From Candidatus Heimdallarchaeota archaeon (lineage in GTDB: Archaea > Asgardarchaeota > Heimdallarchaeia > Heimdallarchaeales > Kariarchaeaceae), in contig JADCLS010000021.1 of the NCBI GenBank assembly GCA_026702845.1, positions 1 to 64,000 on the forward strand: 64,000 bases of DNA. The letters run 5' to 3'. The translations under genes and the position numbers were made by a program. Position 1 is the stretch's first letter. The number at the start of each line of letters is the position of its first letter. Under the pieces are notes generated by a model, which worked only from the letters and a program-made list of their open reading frames with translations, did not search any database and was not told the DNA's origin. Positions 53,040-62,424 of the stretch are shown here, one piece after another.

Positions 53040-55292
53040 ATGAATCGAAAAAGTATAATATTTCTGTTTATAACTGCTATTTTGTTATTCTCTCCTTATT
53101 CTAGTGTTTTAGCTTTAGATGTTGCAAACACAAATTTTGCAACAGGAGATAAATTTCTATTTAGTAGTAACAGAATTAGCGAACGTGTTGATGAAAATGC
53201 AATGCAATTTTCAAATCCAGATAATGATTCCATGATCTATAGATATGAAGGTCAATATAATGAATTTTATGTGGATTTAGAAGGAGATTTTGGAATAAGC
53301 TTGATTAAAAGCAGTGCCAATATTCCATTTGAGAATTTCTATAAACCCGGTGATCCAGAATTTGACCACCTGATGATTATGGATGGTTCCGATATGGTAG
53401 CTCAACCTGGTAGTGAAGAGTACTGGGAAAGATATTTCTTAGATATGGGTGGCTCCAATACTTGGGAAAATGATTCAGGTTCCAATGATCTCTCAGGACA
53501 GCATTTTGGTGATGATAATGATGGTGGTGATGAAGATATCATGCCAGTTGTCAGCAATAGTACCTACCTTCTACTTTTCCCTGAAATGGTTGATGAAACC
53601 ATTTGGGCAGATTGGGGAAATAATGAGGATTGCGGCCCTGAAGGATGTGGCAATAATCCACTCCAAGATGTGATTCCATATGGATTTGACGTTCCATTAG
53701 TTAGCAGAGATGTGTATGATGATACTTTCTGGTATGTCATAAATGATGTAAATCAATCACTGAATGTAAGAAGTGTTGATTCTGCATTCTATACCATGTT
53801 GACTAATACTACATACAGAGATATTAAATTTGGTGATCAAAATGATCCAAATGCACCAATGGTCAATATGACTGTTGATTGGACAGTAACTGTTGATTTT
53901 TACAGTAGTTTCATTTTTGATAAGGCCAATGGAATGCTTGTTGATATGTACCAATACAGATCTATAGATGTTGATGTTGAGTTGTATCATAATAACTTCA
54001 CCATGCCTGAGCAACCCCCAGTAATGGGACTAGATGAAGACGGTGGAGGTCCAACTTCATTTGATATCTATATGTATTTCTCAACTTCTGCGATGGAGGA
54101 GGAATACAATACAGTATCTGAAGCATCTGCTTTCTATGGAAACAGCAGACCCACCTCAACTGGAACTAATAATAGAGGCTTTAGTGAAGGTGATGCCTTG
54201 GTCTTCTTTATGGAGCAAGGAGGCTGGAATAATATGCATCGTACTACTCATGGTGAGAGCAATAATTCATGGAATTATGATGAACACCAGAACCGTTGGA
54301 ATAATAGGCATACTGAAGGAGAAATCGTATTTGATATCTTCAGAACCCAACCTGATAGCTGGGAGGCTGTGATGTTCTTCTATGGTATGGGCAACTATGA
54401 AGGTGAGGAGTATATGGAAAGATGGGAGAATGGAATGTATCAATGGGATCAGACCTGGGATTGGAATGAGAGCAGAGATGATGTCATGTTCCAAATCATC
54501 CAATTCATGTCGACCGAAGGCATGGACTTGCAATACTTCCATGATGATCATATGTGGATCGATGGGCTGAATTATGATGACAGATTACGTTTCTTAGATC
54601 AGTATCGTGAGATCCCCAAGAATACTACCATGCAAACCGTATCAGATCACATGGATTTCGAAGGTGAAGAAGTATTTGCGATTAATGGATTTGATGTAAC
54701 CTGGATGAATGTAACAGCGTATACCCAAACCTATGCTTTCAGTACAGAACAAACAATAAATATCTGGATGAGTGATTATGGTATGGATTTTGAGGTTCCA
54801 GTGGATGTGTATCTATTTGCTGAAGCATGGCAAACATGGTATTATGATGATGCTACTGGTGCTTTCATCGCAATGGATCAGGGTTCATATTTCTATGCAG
54901 ATCTCAGTATAGAATATACAATAGAAAGAGGATGGTGGGAGAATCATGAAGGTATAGACTATTACTATGCTGAGGAGATTTTCTCCAATTCATCTATCAT
55001 GATGGAAGGTGGAACACATTGGTTCATGTTATTACAAGAGCATCCCAGCCTGTATCAATCTGCATACCCTGACGATCCAGTTGATCATACTCCTGTAACA
55101 ACAGATCCAACTACCACCTCAGATCCAAGCACAACTTCAGAAGAGCCTACAACTACCACAGAGGAGCCAACAACTACCACAGATGAGAATGATACTGCAC
55201 CTGAGACACCTCAGCTGCCCATTCCTATTTCACTTGGTCCAGTTGTCTTCAGCTTGTCAGTGATTGCAATATATGCTAGAAGAAGAAAATAA
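53040..55292 (+). CDS. Large Thr-stalked surface protein (tandem paralog A)
   Basis: The 750-residue protein has a signal peptide (about 1-25), a long Asp/Gly/aromatic-rich ectodomain with many D-x-D/N repeats, a Thr/Ser/Glu/Pro-rich stalk (about 685-720) and a C-terminal anchor PQLPIPISLGPVVFSLSVIA-IYARRRK. The acidic surface could bind calcium or sugars; the stalk suits O-glycosylation. The tail, hydrophobic then RRRK, is like that of archaeosortase-processed or simple membrane-anchored surface proteins. A paralog follows at 55463. It may form part of a surface layer or a large adhesin. Confidence 0.75.
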   Translation: MNRKSIIFLFITAILLFSPYSSVLALDVANTNFATGDKFLFSSNRISERVDENAMQFSNPDNDSMIYRYEGQYNEFYVDLEGDFGISLIKSSANIPFENFYKPGDPEFDHLMIMDGSDMVAQPGSEEYWERYFLDMGGSNTWENDSGSNDLSGQHFGDDNDGGDEDIMPVVSNSTYLLLFPEMVDETIWADWGNNEDCGPEGCGNNPLQDVIPYGFDVPLVSRDVYDDTFWYVINDVNQSLNVRSVDSAFYTMLTNTTYRDIKFGDQNDPNAPMVNMTVDWTVTVDFYSSFIFDKANGMLVDMYQYRSIDVDVELYHNNFTMPEQPPVMGLDEDGGGPTSFDIYMYFSTSAMEEEYNTVSEASAFYGNSRPTSTGTNNRGFSEGDALVFFMEQGGWNNMHRTTHGESNNSWNYDEHQNRWNNRHTEGEIVFDIFRTQPDSWEAVMFFYGMGNYEGEEYMERWENGMYQWDQTWDWNESRDDVMFQIIQFMSTEGMDLQYFHDDHMWIDGLNYDDRLRFLDQYREIPKNTTMQTVSDHMDFEGEEVFAINGFDVTWMNVTAYTQTYAFSTEQTINIWMSDYGMDFEVPVDVYLFAEAWQTWYYDDATGAFIAMDQGSYFYADLSIEYTIERGWWENHEGIDYYYAEEIFSNSSIMMEGGTHWFMLLQEHPSLYQSAYPDDPVDHTPVTTDPTTTSDPSTTSEEPTTTTEEPTTTTDENDTAPETPQLPIPISLGPVVFSLSVIAIYARRRK

Positions 55293-55397
55293 TATAGTTA
55301 CACGTATCTACATTTACTAGAATAAATTTTCCAATTTTTGAGAATTTCTAATCATTAGTTTTTATGGTCTGATTCAAGCTTCTGAATATTCCTTGTA

Positions 55398-55436
55398 TGC
55401 CAATTTGTTCCCTTGAATTACGGATCATTTATATAT
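55398..55436 (+). promoter_or_regulatory. Promoter block of surface paralog B
   Basis: The same block as at 52963-53002, ending with ATTTATATAT at 55427-55436, about 30 bases before the ATG at 55463. Confidence 0.55.
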
Positions 55437-55462
55437 CAAATCGATATTATTGTGTATAACTT

Positions 55463-57679
55463 ATGAACAGAAAGATTATAGGTTTTCTATTCTTATCAAT
55501 GGTTTTACTTGTATCTCCTATGAGCCAAGCAATGGCTCTTGGTGAGCCAAACACAAATTTCGCCACCGGTGATACATTTCTATTTGATCAGTATAGAGAA
55601 ACAGAACATATTTCCGATATGGAAAATGAAATTAGCAATCCAGAAAATGAATCGATGATTTATCGATATGATGCAGATTGGCGTAACCGAACCGAGCTTA
55701 TGGAAGGTGAGGCAAAAATTGGTATTATTAAATCATCTGATAACATTCCTTTCTCTATGCTCCAAGAAGGTGGAGAAGTATTTGATCATATCCTAACTGC
55801 TGATTCTTGGATGGAAATGCTACCCGGAAGTGTTGAAGAGTGGGAACGTACTACTTGGGATATGGGTGCTAATGATGGCCAAGGTGAATGGTATAATGAC
55901 AGCGGATCACATGATATGTCGGGTGAGACATTTCATAATGATAAAGATGGTGACAATATCATGCCTGTGCAGTCTAATACTACTTACCTCATTCTCTTCC
56001 CAGAAATGTTTATGGATTCCATATATGTTGATTGGGGCTGGCAGATGGGATTACCATTTAATCTAGACATGCCTTATGATTTTGAGGTTCCATTAATAAA
56101 CAGAAATGTTTATACTGATTCTTGGGATTATGATGTGAATGGTGCAACACAAACCTTTAATGTCAGAGAGGTTGATAATAGCTTCTATTACTATAATACA
56201 AGCACATCTTCAACCTTGGTTCCATTTGGTGACTGTCATGATTGTCCTGAAACTCCTTGGGTTGAATTAAATGTCTCTTGGACTATTGAGATTGATTTCT
56301 TCAGCGCTTACATATTCGATCAGGATAATGGAATGCTCTTGGATATGTATGAAGAAAGGTACATCAGCTTTGACATTCACATATTTGGATATAATGTAAG
56401 TGTTGTGCAACCTGAAATGTTCACTCTGAATCAAGAGGGTGGAGGACCAGCATATATGGATGTAGACATGTGGATTTCACAATCTTCAGATGAGACCACT
56501 GGTACAACCATTGCTGAAGCTAGTTCATTCTATGGTAACACTAGACCAACTTCTGTTGCCAATAATCGTGGTTTTGAAGAGGGTGATGGCCTATTCTATT
56601 ACATGGAACAGGATAATTACTTCTACATGGATAGAGAGACCAATGGCTATCGTGGTGATCAGACAAAAGATGAGTATGAGTGGATGTCCTCAGAGAGAGA
56701 AGTTGATGGTAGTGTGATATTTGACATTTACCGTACACAAGCAGGTTCCATGGATGCTGTTATGTTCTTCTGGGGTGAAGGAATGAGGTATGAGGATTAT
56801 GAGTTTGAACGCTATGAGAACGATGTCCTTGTTAACGAGAACTCCTGGTATGAAGAATGGGAAACTGATGATGGTATGCTACAACTTATCCAATTCTTGA
56901 CCACTAACGATCTAGATATCATGTACTTCTTTGATGAATCTCGTTACATCGATGCATTCAACAGATTTTACGAGGATAATCGTGATGGTGGTGATGGAGA
57001 TAATTTCAACTTCCCATTCTGGGATTATAGTGAAATCACTGCAAATCAGTCTATGGAAATGTTCCAAGAGCTAATGGTATTTGAGGGTGATGATATCTTC
57101 TATATCAATGATGTAGAGATAACATGGATGAATATTACTGCATACGAGCAGTTGTATGAATTGAGTGTGACTGAAACCATTCAAGTCAGTGTTGGCTGGG
57201 ATGGCAATGGAAATGAAATTTTTGTTCCTGTTGATGTTGATGTGTATGCTGAGGCTTGGCAGACTTGGTATTATGATACCAATACTGGAGCAATGGTTGC
57301 TATGGATCAGGGTCACTGGTTTGATATTTACATTGATGTATCCATGCAGTGGCAAGAATGGGACGATGGATTAGGACAAAATGTTGATGCAGGTGAATCA
57401 ACCTCCGTTAATATTTGGGGCAGTGATTCTTGGTTCATGCTACTTGAAGAACATCCAAGTCTCTACACCGAGGCACTCGGACCTGTTCCAACCACAACAG
57501 AAACCACTGAAACCAATGATACAACATCTGAAGAGCCCACAACCACTACTGAGGAGACAACTACAACAGAGGATAATGATACGGGACCTGAAACACCTCA
57601 GCTGCCCATTCCTATTTCACTTGGTCCAGTTGTCTTCAGTTTGTCAGTGATTGCAATATATGCTAGAAGAAGAAAATAA
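55463..57679 (+). CDS. Large Thr-stalked surface protein (tandem paralog B)
   Basis: The 738-residue protein has the same plan as the upstream gene: signal peptide (about 1-26), N-terminal NTNFATGDTFLF region, long acidic ectodomain, Thr/Glu-rich stalk (about 675-708) and the same C-terminal anchor. The two proteins are clearly related along the length but diverged, while the last 94 bases of the genes (55199-55292 and 57586-57679) differ at only two positions, which suggests gene conversion. Two variants of one surface protein may be expressed together, because their promoters are alike. Confidence 0.75.
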   Translation: MNRKIIGFLFLSMVLLVSPMSQAMALGEPNTNFATGDTFLFDQYRETEHISDMENEISNPENESMIYRYDADWRNRTELMEGEAKIGIIKSSDNIPFSMLQEGGEVFDHILTADSWMEMLPGSVEEWERTTWDMGANDGQGEWYNDSGSHDMSGETFHNDKDGDNIMPVQSNTTYLILFPEMFMDSIYVDWGWQMGLPFNLDMPYDFEVPLINRNVYTDSWDYDVNGATQTFNVREVDNSFYYYNTSTSSTLVPFGDCHDCPETPWVELNVSWTIEIDFFSAYIFDQDNGMLLDMYEERYISFDIHIFGYNVSVVQPEMFTLNQEGGGPAYMDVDMWISQSSDETTGTTIAEASSFYGNTRPTSVANNRGFEEGDGLFYYMEQDNYFYMDRETNGYRGDQTKDEYEWMSSEREVDGSVIFDIYRTQAGSMDAVMFFWGEGMRYEDYEFERYENDVLVNENSWYEEWETDDGMLQLIQFLTTNDLDIMYFFDESRYIDAFNRFYEDNRDGGDGDNFNFPFWDYSEITANQSMEMFQELMVFEGDDIFYINDVEITWMNITAYEQLYELSVTETIQVSVGWDGNGNEIFVPVDVDVYAEAWQTWYYDTNTGAMVAMDQGHWFDIYIDVSMQWQEWDDGLGQNVDAGESTSVNIWGSDSWFMLLEEHPSLYTEALGPVPTTTETTETNDTTSEEPTTTTEETTTTEDNDTGPETPQLPIPISLGPVVFSLSVIAIYARRRK

Positions 57680-57804
57680 GAATTTCAAAATTTAATTACT
57701 TAATAACATTCTAATTATATAAAACCTAATAATAAATAATTCGTAAAAATAAATGTAATTGACACTTAAAATCTATATAATCCCATTTTTATAATTAGTT
57801 GTCT

Positions 57805-58386
57805 ATGATACAAAGAGATGTTGTACTGCTCATGGGTATGGGAATAAATGGTATTAGTGTAGGAGGTTGGATTCCCCCAGCTGAAACTAAAGCACAAGCA
57901 GAAGAAATGATTGAAGATGTATGGTTCTTGCTTGAAAACATTGATACATTAATTATTGGAAGGAAGACATTTCAACTCTGGGCAGAATATTGGCCGTCTC
58001 GTGCAGAAGATCCTACTAGTTCTGATTTTCAAAAAAGATTCTCCCTGTACGTTAATCAAATCAATAAAATTGTATTTTCAAAAACATTAAAAGAGGTTCA
58101 GTGGGAAAATTCCCTAGTTTTGAATGGAGAGATCAGTACAGAAATTTCTAGACTGAAAAAGATATCTGGGAAGCAAATCGCGGTTGTGGGAGGTTCTGGA
58201 ATTGCGCATTCTTGCATTAACAATAATATAATAGATGAATTTCAACTGTATATACATCCAGTCCTTTATGCTTCTGGAAATCCTGTTTTTGGCGAATTGG
58301 TAGAAGATCAACGATTGTCATTGATTGAAATGAAAAAATTTCAATCTGGAGGAATGAGAATTAAATTGAAGAAATCAAATCCTTAG
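57805..58386 (+). CDS. DHFR/RibD C-terminal-like reductase
   Basis: The start is ATG 57805 (193 residues); a TTG two codons upstream is less likely, and a TATA (CTATATAAT, about 57770) suits a start near 57799. The fold markers are MGMGINGISVGGW near the start, LIIGRKTFQLW and the NADPH-binding IAVVGGSGIAHSC, followed by LYIHPVLYASGNPVF. This group includes RibD-type reductases and dihydrofolate reductase-like enzymes that reduce pterin or flavin precursors. The exact substrate is unknown. Confidence 0.85.
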   Translation: MIQRDVVLLMGMGINGISVGGWIPPAETKAQAEEMIEDVWFLLENIDTLIIGRKTFQLWAEYWPSRAEDPTSSDFQKRFSLYVNQINKIVFSKTLKEVQWENSLVLNGEISTEISRLKKISGKQIAVVGGSGIAHSCINNNIIDEFQLYIHPVLYASGNPVFGELVEDQRLSLIEMKKFQSGGMRIKLKKSNP

Positions 58387-58414
58387 GTTCTTCATTACTT
58401 AGAATTCAGAAAGC

Positions 58415-59368
58415 TTAGATATTGGGTCTGTCACGTATACCTGATTGGGTGATGTAAAATACTTCCTCGGCTTCTGGTCTTCTCGGACTATCTGTTAATC
58501 TAGCCATTCTAGCTTGAGCAGGAGATTTTCTCAATTCAATCCGGGTCTGGGGCCGATGACTCCAAGCATCACCCAGAGCAGGTACAGACCGAGAACCCCC
58601 TGAAATCTGATCGATCTTCTGAACCATTTGATTGGTCACAATCACAACAAGATCATGAACATAAGCCAAATTGGTTAGCGAAGAAGCATGCAACATAATC
58701 TTCTGCTGCCGTTCTGGTAATTTATCCTTGCCAATATAATCAGATCTGAAATGTGATGCAATAGAATCCACAATAACTAGTCGAATATTCTCCTCCTCAG
58801 CAATTTCGTTGATTTTCTGGACAATCCTTGATTGATGCGAACTATCTAATGCACGTGCTACAATAATATTTCGTAGTACTTCCCTAGCATCCATATCCAG
58901 TGCAATTGCCATTTCACCCACTCTAGTAGCAGAAAAAGTTCCTTCTGTATCGATATAGAAAACCTTACCATCAAGACCACCCACATCAGAGGGTAATTGT
59001 GAATTCACACATAGTTGAAAACATAATTGTGTTTTACCAGTAGAGAAGCCACCTGCAATCTCAGTGATTTCCCCTGCCATAAATCCTCCGCCGAGTAATG
59101 CGTCCAGCGCATTGGAGCTGGTAGTAAGCTTGCCACGGTTCAATTCCAGATCCAATAACTCCTCTGCAGACATGGCAGGTTTGGTGATCTTCTCCACTGC
59201 ACGAGCGATGATTTGCTCAGCAGCATCAATGGAGAGATCACAATCCTCAGCAAGATCCTCCGGCAGTGCAATGGCAATAGCCTTGACGTTTTTGTATCCA
59301 TTTCTTAGAAGAGCCTTTTGCGTCTCCTCTGGTACTTGTTCAAGACCTTTGATAGTATGCTTACTCAC
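58415..59368 (-). CDS. radA: DNA repair recombinase RadA
   Basis: The 317-residue protein has an N-terminal helix-hairpin-helix domain (about 5-60), the linker helix, Walker A GGFSTGKT (106-113), Walker B RLVIVD (Asp 201) and the QMVQ/ITQSGIRD C-terminal segments of archaeal RadA. RadA forms ATP-driven filaments on single-stranded DNA for strand exchange. The start is GTG 59368, as no ATG lies upstream in frame. A TATA-like ATTATATTTTAA about 25 bases upstream suggests a leaderless mRNA. Confidence 0.97.
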   Translation of the reverse strand: MSKHTIKGLEQVPEETQKALLRNGYKNVKAIAIALPEDLAEDCDLSIDAAEQIIARAVEKITKPAMSAEELLDLELNRGKLTTSSNALDALLGGGFMAGEITEIAGGFSTGKTQLCFQLCVNSQLPSDVGGLDGKVFYIDTEGTFSATRVGEMAIALDMDAREVLRNIIVARALDSSHQSRIVQKINEIAEEENIRLVIVDSIASHFRSDYIGKDKLPERQQKIMLHASSLTNLAYVHDLVVIVTNQMVQKIDQISGGSRSVPALGDAWSHRPQTRIELRKSPAQARMARLTDSPRRPEAEEVFYITQSGIRDRPNI

Positions 59369-59451
59369 GTAATAGACGGATATGTTAAAATATAATTACT
59401 TATTCACTCCATTCAATATAAATCACAAAACTTAGCCAGTAATTGTGAAGG

Positions 59452-61293
59452 TTAAAAGGAATCAGCGATTATTATATCCAACTCTTTCTCGACTTCCTCT
59501 GTCAAGTAATGGGAATCTACAAATATTTTCAAATGCATCTGTTTTTTCTTGAATTCAGCGATGAAACGAGCTAGTCTCCTACTTGCATGATAGGTTTTAC
59601 CTTTGATTACATAGATAAACTGCAAATCACTGCTGTTCTCAATAAGAATAACATACTCCTGATATTGAATTCTCTTAATATTCTGATGGGTACGAAGTGC
59701 TTGCTTTCCAAATGTTGTGATTGCATTGAGAAAAGAACCTATCATATTCTCATCAAGATTAGCATCATGAGTGAAGAATTTGGAATAAAGAGGTAGTCCT
59801 GAATCTCCTTGAATGAGAAACAGAATAGAATCTTCATCAGTTTCCTTTTTGATATTGAATAGTAATGTATTGGCCAGATCGAAATGCCAGAATCGTTCAT
59901 CAATTATATCATGTTCTAACTGGTATTCTAGATCATCCAATTCATCAGAGATTTGTCTTGCCAGATTGAAAAATCCAGTTTTCTCTGCCTGTAATATTGC
60001 TTCTACCATTAATTGCTTGGCTTTATCAAAATCATCCTTAATTAGTGCAATCTTTGCATTCAACCAATTGGCCTGAGATTTTAGAGAGGAAGATTTTTGC
60101 TCTTCAGCATACTCATATAATTTTTGAATCAAAAACTCAATCTCTTGAAGCACTTCTATTTCTCCAGAGTAATGATAATCATCTACGAGTAACTGGGCTA
60201 ATGAAAAATAAGAATAAACAGTAAATTCAAAATTAAAGATGGATTCCTGAGTGATTTTCTCAAAAATATTCATAGCCTTTGCACGTTTTCTCACTTGTTT
60301 ACTTGTTTTGAGGAGACTAGCTTCTGCAAGATTATAATTAAAATCGACTAGCGCTCCCTCTACAATGTGTTTTATTTTCTTTAACTCATCAAATTTTACC
60401 TTGGCTTCCTCCACTCGATCGATACTTGCAAGAATAATTATTCTTCTCATAAGTATCTCTGAAGTAAAGATATAATCCACCTCTTCCCGAGATTTCAAAA
60501 ATCGCTCACATGAATCAAAAATATCTAGAGATTGCTCTGTTTCTCCAATAGAGAAATAACACCATGCCTTATCACTCTGTGCCACAGTGATATAATATGG
60601 TGATTCTAGTTTCTTGAGGATCTCTATTTCCTGATCATACAACTCAATTGCCTTTGAGAATTCACCCCGATAATAGTAAATGTTCGCTAGATTATGGATA
60701 GAACCGGTCTGATAGAGATAATATGTTCTCCCCTCGGCAAAGCTGATGGCCATTTTATAGTATTTTTCTGCCTCGAGAAGCTGACCTTTGAAATCTAGTA
60801 CTCGAGCTTTCTCGTGATAACACAATAAGGAATAAAAATGGCTATCCAGACCCTCTGCAAGAGATTCTAAGCGATCAACCAATGTATCAAGACCTAGATA
60901 CTTTCCAGTATCTGTGAGTAGATGAATTTTCAATCTAATACCATGAAACAAAAATTGATTTCTCTTTGTTTGCTCTAAATCACTATTATTTATAGATTCA
61001 AGGAGCAATTCCACATTTTCAAGCAGATTAAGATAGTCTCCCTGATAGATTGCACTCTCATAAGTATAAATCTGTGCCTGAATAACATCCTCCTCCTTAA
61101 CAGCAAGCTCTACAACCAAATTGCTGTGATAGATTGAATTTTTGAATTCACCCAAGGCATTGTGCACCTGTGCAAATAACAGATGTTTTTTACTCTCACA
61201 TTCTTTATTTTCTGTTTTATATGCCAAGAGCAACTCAGCTGCTTTCTTATACTCTCCTTTATCCAATAGAGTTTCAACTGAGGTAAATGGCAT
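59452..61293 (-). CDS. TPR protein with C-terminal longin/roadblock-like domain
   Basis: The start is taken at ATG 61293 (613 residues); a GTG six codons upstream is possible. Residues about 1-465 carry at least eight TPR-like helix pairs (for example YKKAAELLLAYKTE, YYRGEFSKAIELYDQEIEIL). Residues about 480-600 form an alpha/beta domain (ILFLIQGDSGLPLYSKFF, GSFLNAITTFGKQAL, IKRIQYQEYVILIEN, FIYVIKGKTYHASRRLARFI) of the longin/roadblock type seen in Asgard proteins. TPRs would bind partners and the tail a GTPase or membrane. The same tail pattern occurs at 20488 and 28449. Confidence 0.8.
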   Translation of the reverse strand: MPFTSVETLLDKGEYKKAAELLLAYKTENKECESKKHLLFAQVHNALGEFKNSIYHSNLVVELAVKEEDVIQAQIYTYESAIYQGDYLNLLENVELLLESINNSDLEQTKRNQFLFHGIRLKIHLLTDTGKYLGLDTLVDRLESLAEGLDSHFYSLLCYHEKARVLDFKGQLLEAEKYYKMAISFAEGRTYYLYQTGSIHNLANIYYYRGEFSKAIELYDQEIEILKKLESPYYITVAQSDKAWCYFSIGETEQSLDIFDSCERFLKSREEVDYIFTSEILMRRIIILASIDRVEEAKVKFDELKKIKHIVEGALVDFNYNLAEASLLKTSKQVRKRAKAMNIFEKITQESIFNFEFTVYSYFSLAQLLVDDYHYSGEIEVLQEIEFLIQKLYEYAEEQKSSSLKSQANWLNAKIALIKDDFDKAKQLMVEAILQAEKTGFFNLARQISDELDDLEYQLEHDIIDERFWHFDLANTLLFNIKKETDEDSILFLIQGDSGLPLYSKFFTHDANLDENMIGSFLNAITTFGKQALRTHQNIKRIQYQEYVILIENSSDLQFIYVIKGKTYHASRRLARFIAEFKKKQMHLKIFVDSHYLTEEVEKELDIIIADSF

Positions 61294-61416
61294 AATGTAC
61301 GTTATTACCACAACCTAGATTAAATTTATGGGGGATTGTTTATCATATGTCAAATTTCCAACAAAAATGTCTAGTGTTGCTGATTTGTTTTTCAATAATC
61401 AATAATAAAATCAGGT

Positions 61417-62424
61417 ATGAATAAGAAAATTGCATTGCTTGGAATCGGTGGTATCGGAGGTTACCTTGCGTATTCATTACTTACAAATGGTATAAAACCA
61501 ATATTAGTTACGAATAATGAAGCTATTACTTATGCAATTAATACTCATGGTTTGATAGTAAATGATTCCATGATAAAGGCTGAAGCTCTTACTTCTCTTG
61601 AACATTATAATGGTTCCTTTGACATCATAATGCTCATTATGAAAGCAAATACTGTTGTGGATGCAGTCGAGAAAGCAATACCATTCCTATCTAATGAAGG
61701 CTATATGGTTTCTATGCAAAATGGCATTGTTGAGGATGTTTTACAAGAAATTCTTGGTGATAGACTAATTTCCTCAATCATTGGGTTTGGGGCTACTATG
61801 CTCAAACCAGGAGTATACGAGAAAACCAGTGAAGGTGAGATTTTCATCGGAGAGTTAGATGGATCAGTGAGTAATAGAGTAGAGGAATTACAGTCCATTC
61901 TATCCTTTGCTGCGCCATGTGTAATCAGTAGGAATATGAGAGGAGTTCTATGGTCAAAATTGGCTATTAATAGCTGTATCAATACGATAGGAGCATTGAC
62001 TGGAGATACACTAGGTGTATTGTTAAAACAAAAGGTTGTACGATGGATATTCCTAGTTGTTTACAGAGAAGTTGTGGAGACTGCCTGGGAAAATGGTATT
62101 ACCTTGGAAAAAGTGGCTGCTAAACCTACTTTGCTCTATATGCCCAAGAATGCAGGATTTATGAAGAAAATTATCAAAGACATACTCATTTCCATAGTTG
62201 GAAAAAAATATGGCAAACTAAGGTCATCCAGTCTCCAATCACTTGAGAGAGGACGAGAAACAGAAATTGATTATCTTAATGGATATGTGATAAAAATGGC
62301 TAAGAACACAGATGTACGAATGAATACAATTCTTGTTGATATTATTAAAGAGATAGAGGCTAAGAAACGAGAGATATCACAAGATAATATCTCAGACGTC
62401 CTCAGCCTTTATGGGAGTTTTTAA
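61417..62424 (+). CDS. Ketopantoate reductase-like (ApbA/PanE family)
   Basis: The 335-residue protein has an N-terminal Rossmann GxGxxG (LGIGGIGGYLA, 7-17), an ApbA-type N-terminal domain, and a C-terminal helical domain with the conserved K-L-A-I-N-x-x-x-N segment (SKLAINSCINTIGAL near 186-200). The family uses NADPH to reduce ketopantoate in pantothenate/CoA synthesis, which occurs in many archaea, although related members act on other 2-keto acids. The 3' end overlaps the convergent membrane gene by 33 bases. Confidence 0.85.
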   Translation: MNKKIALLGIGGIGGYLAYSLLTNGIKPILVTNNEAITYAINTHGLIVNDSMIKAEALTSLEHYNGSFDIIMLIMKANTVVDAVEKAIPFLSNEGYMVSMQNGIVEDVLQEILGDRLISSIIGFGATMLKPGVYEKTSEGEIFIGELDGSVSNRVEELQSILSFAAPCVISRNMRGVLWSKLAINSCINTIGALTGDTLGVLLKQKVVRWIFLVVYREVVETAWENGITLEKVAAKPTLLYMPKNAGFMKKIIKDILISIVGKKYGKLRSSSLQSLERGRETEIDYLNGYVIKMAKNTDVRMNTILVDIIKEIEAKKREISQDNISDVLSLYGSF

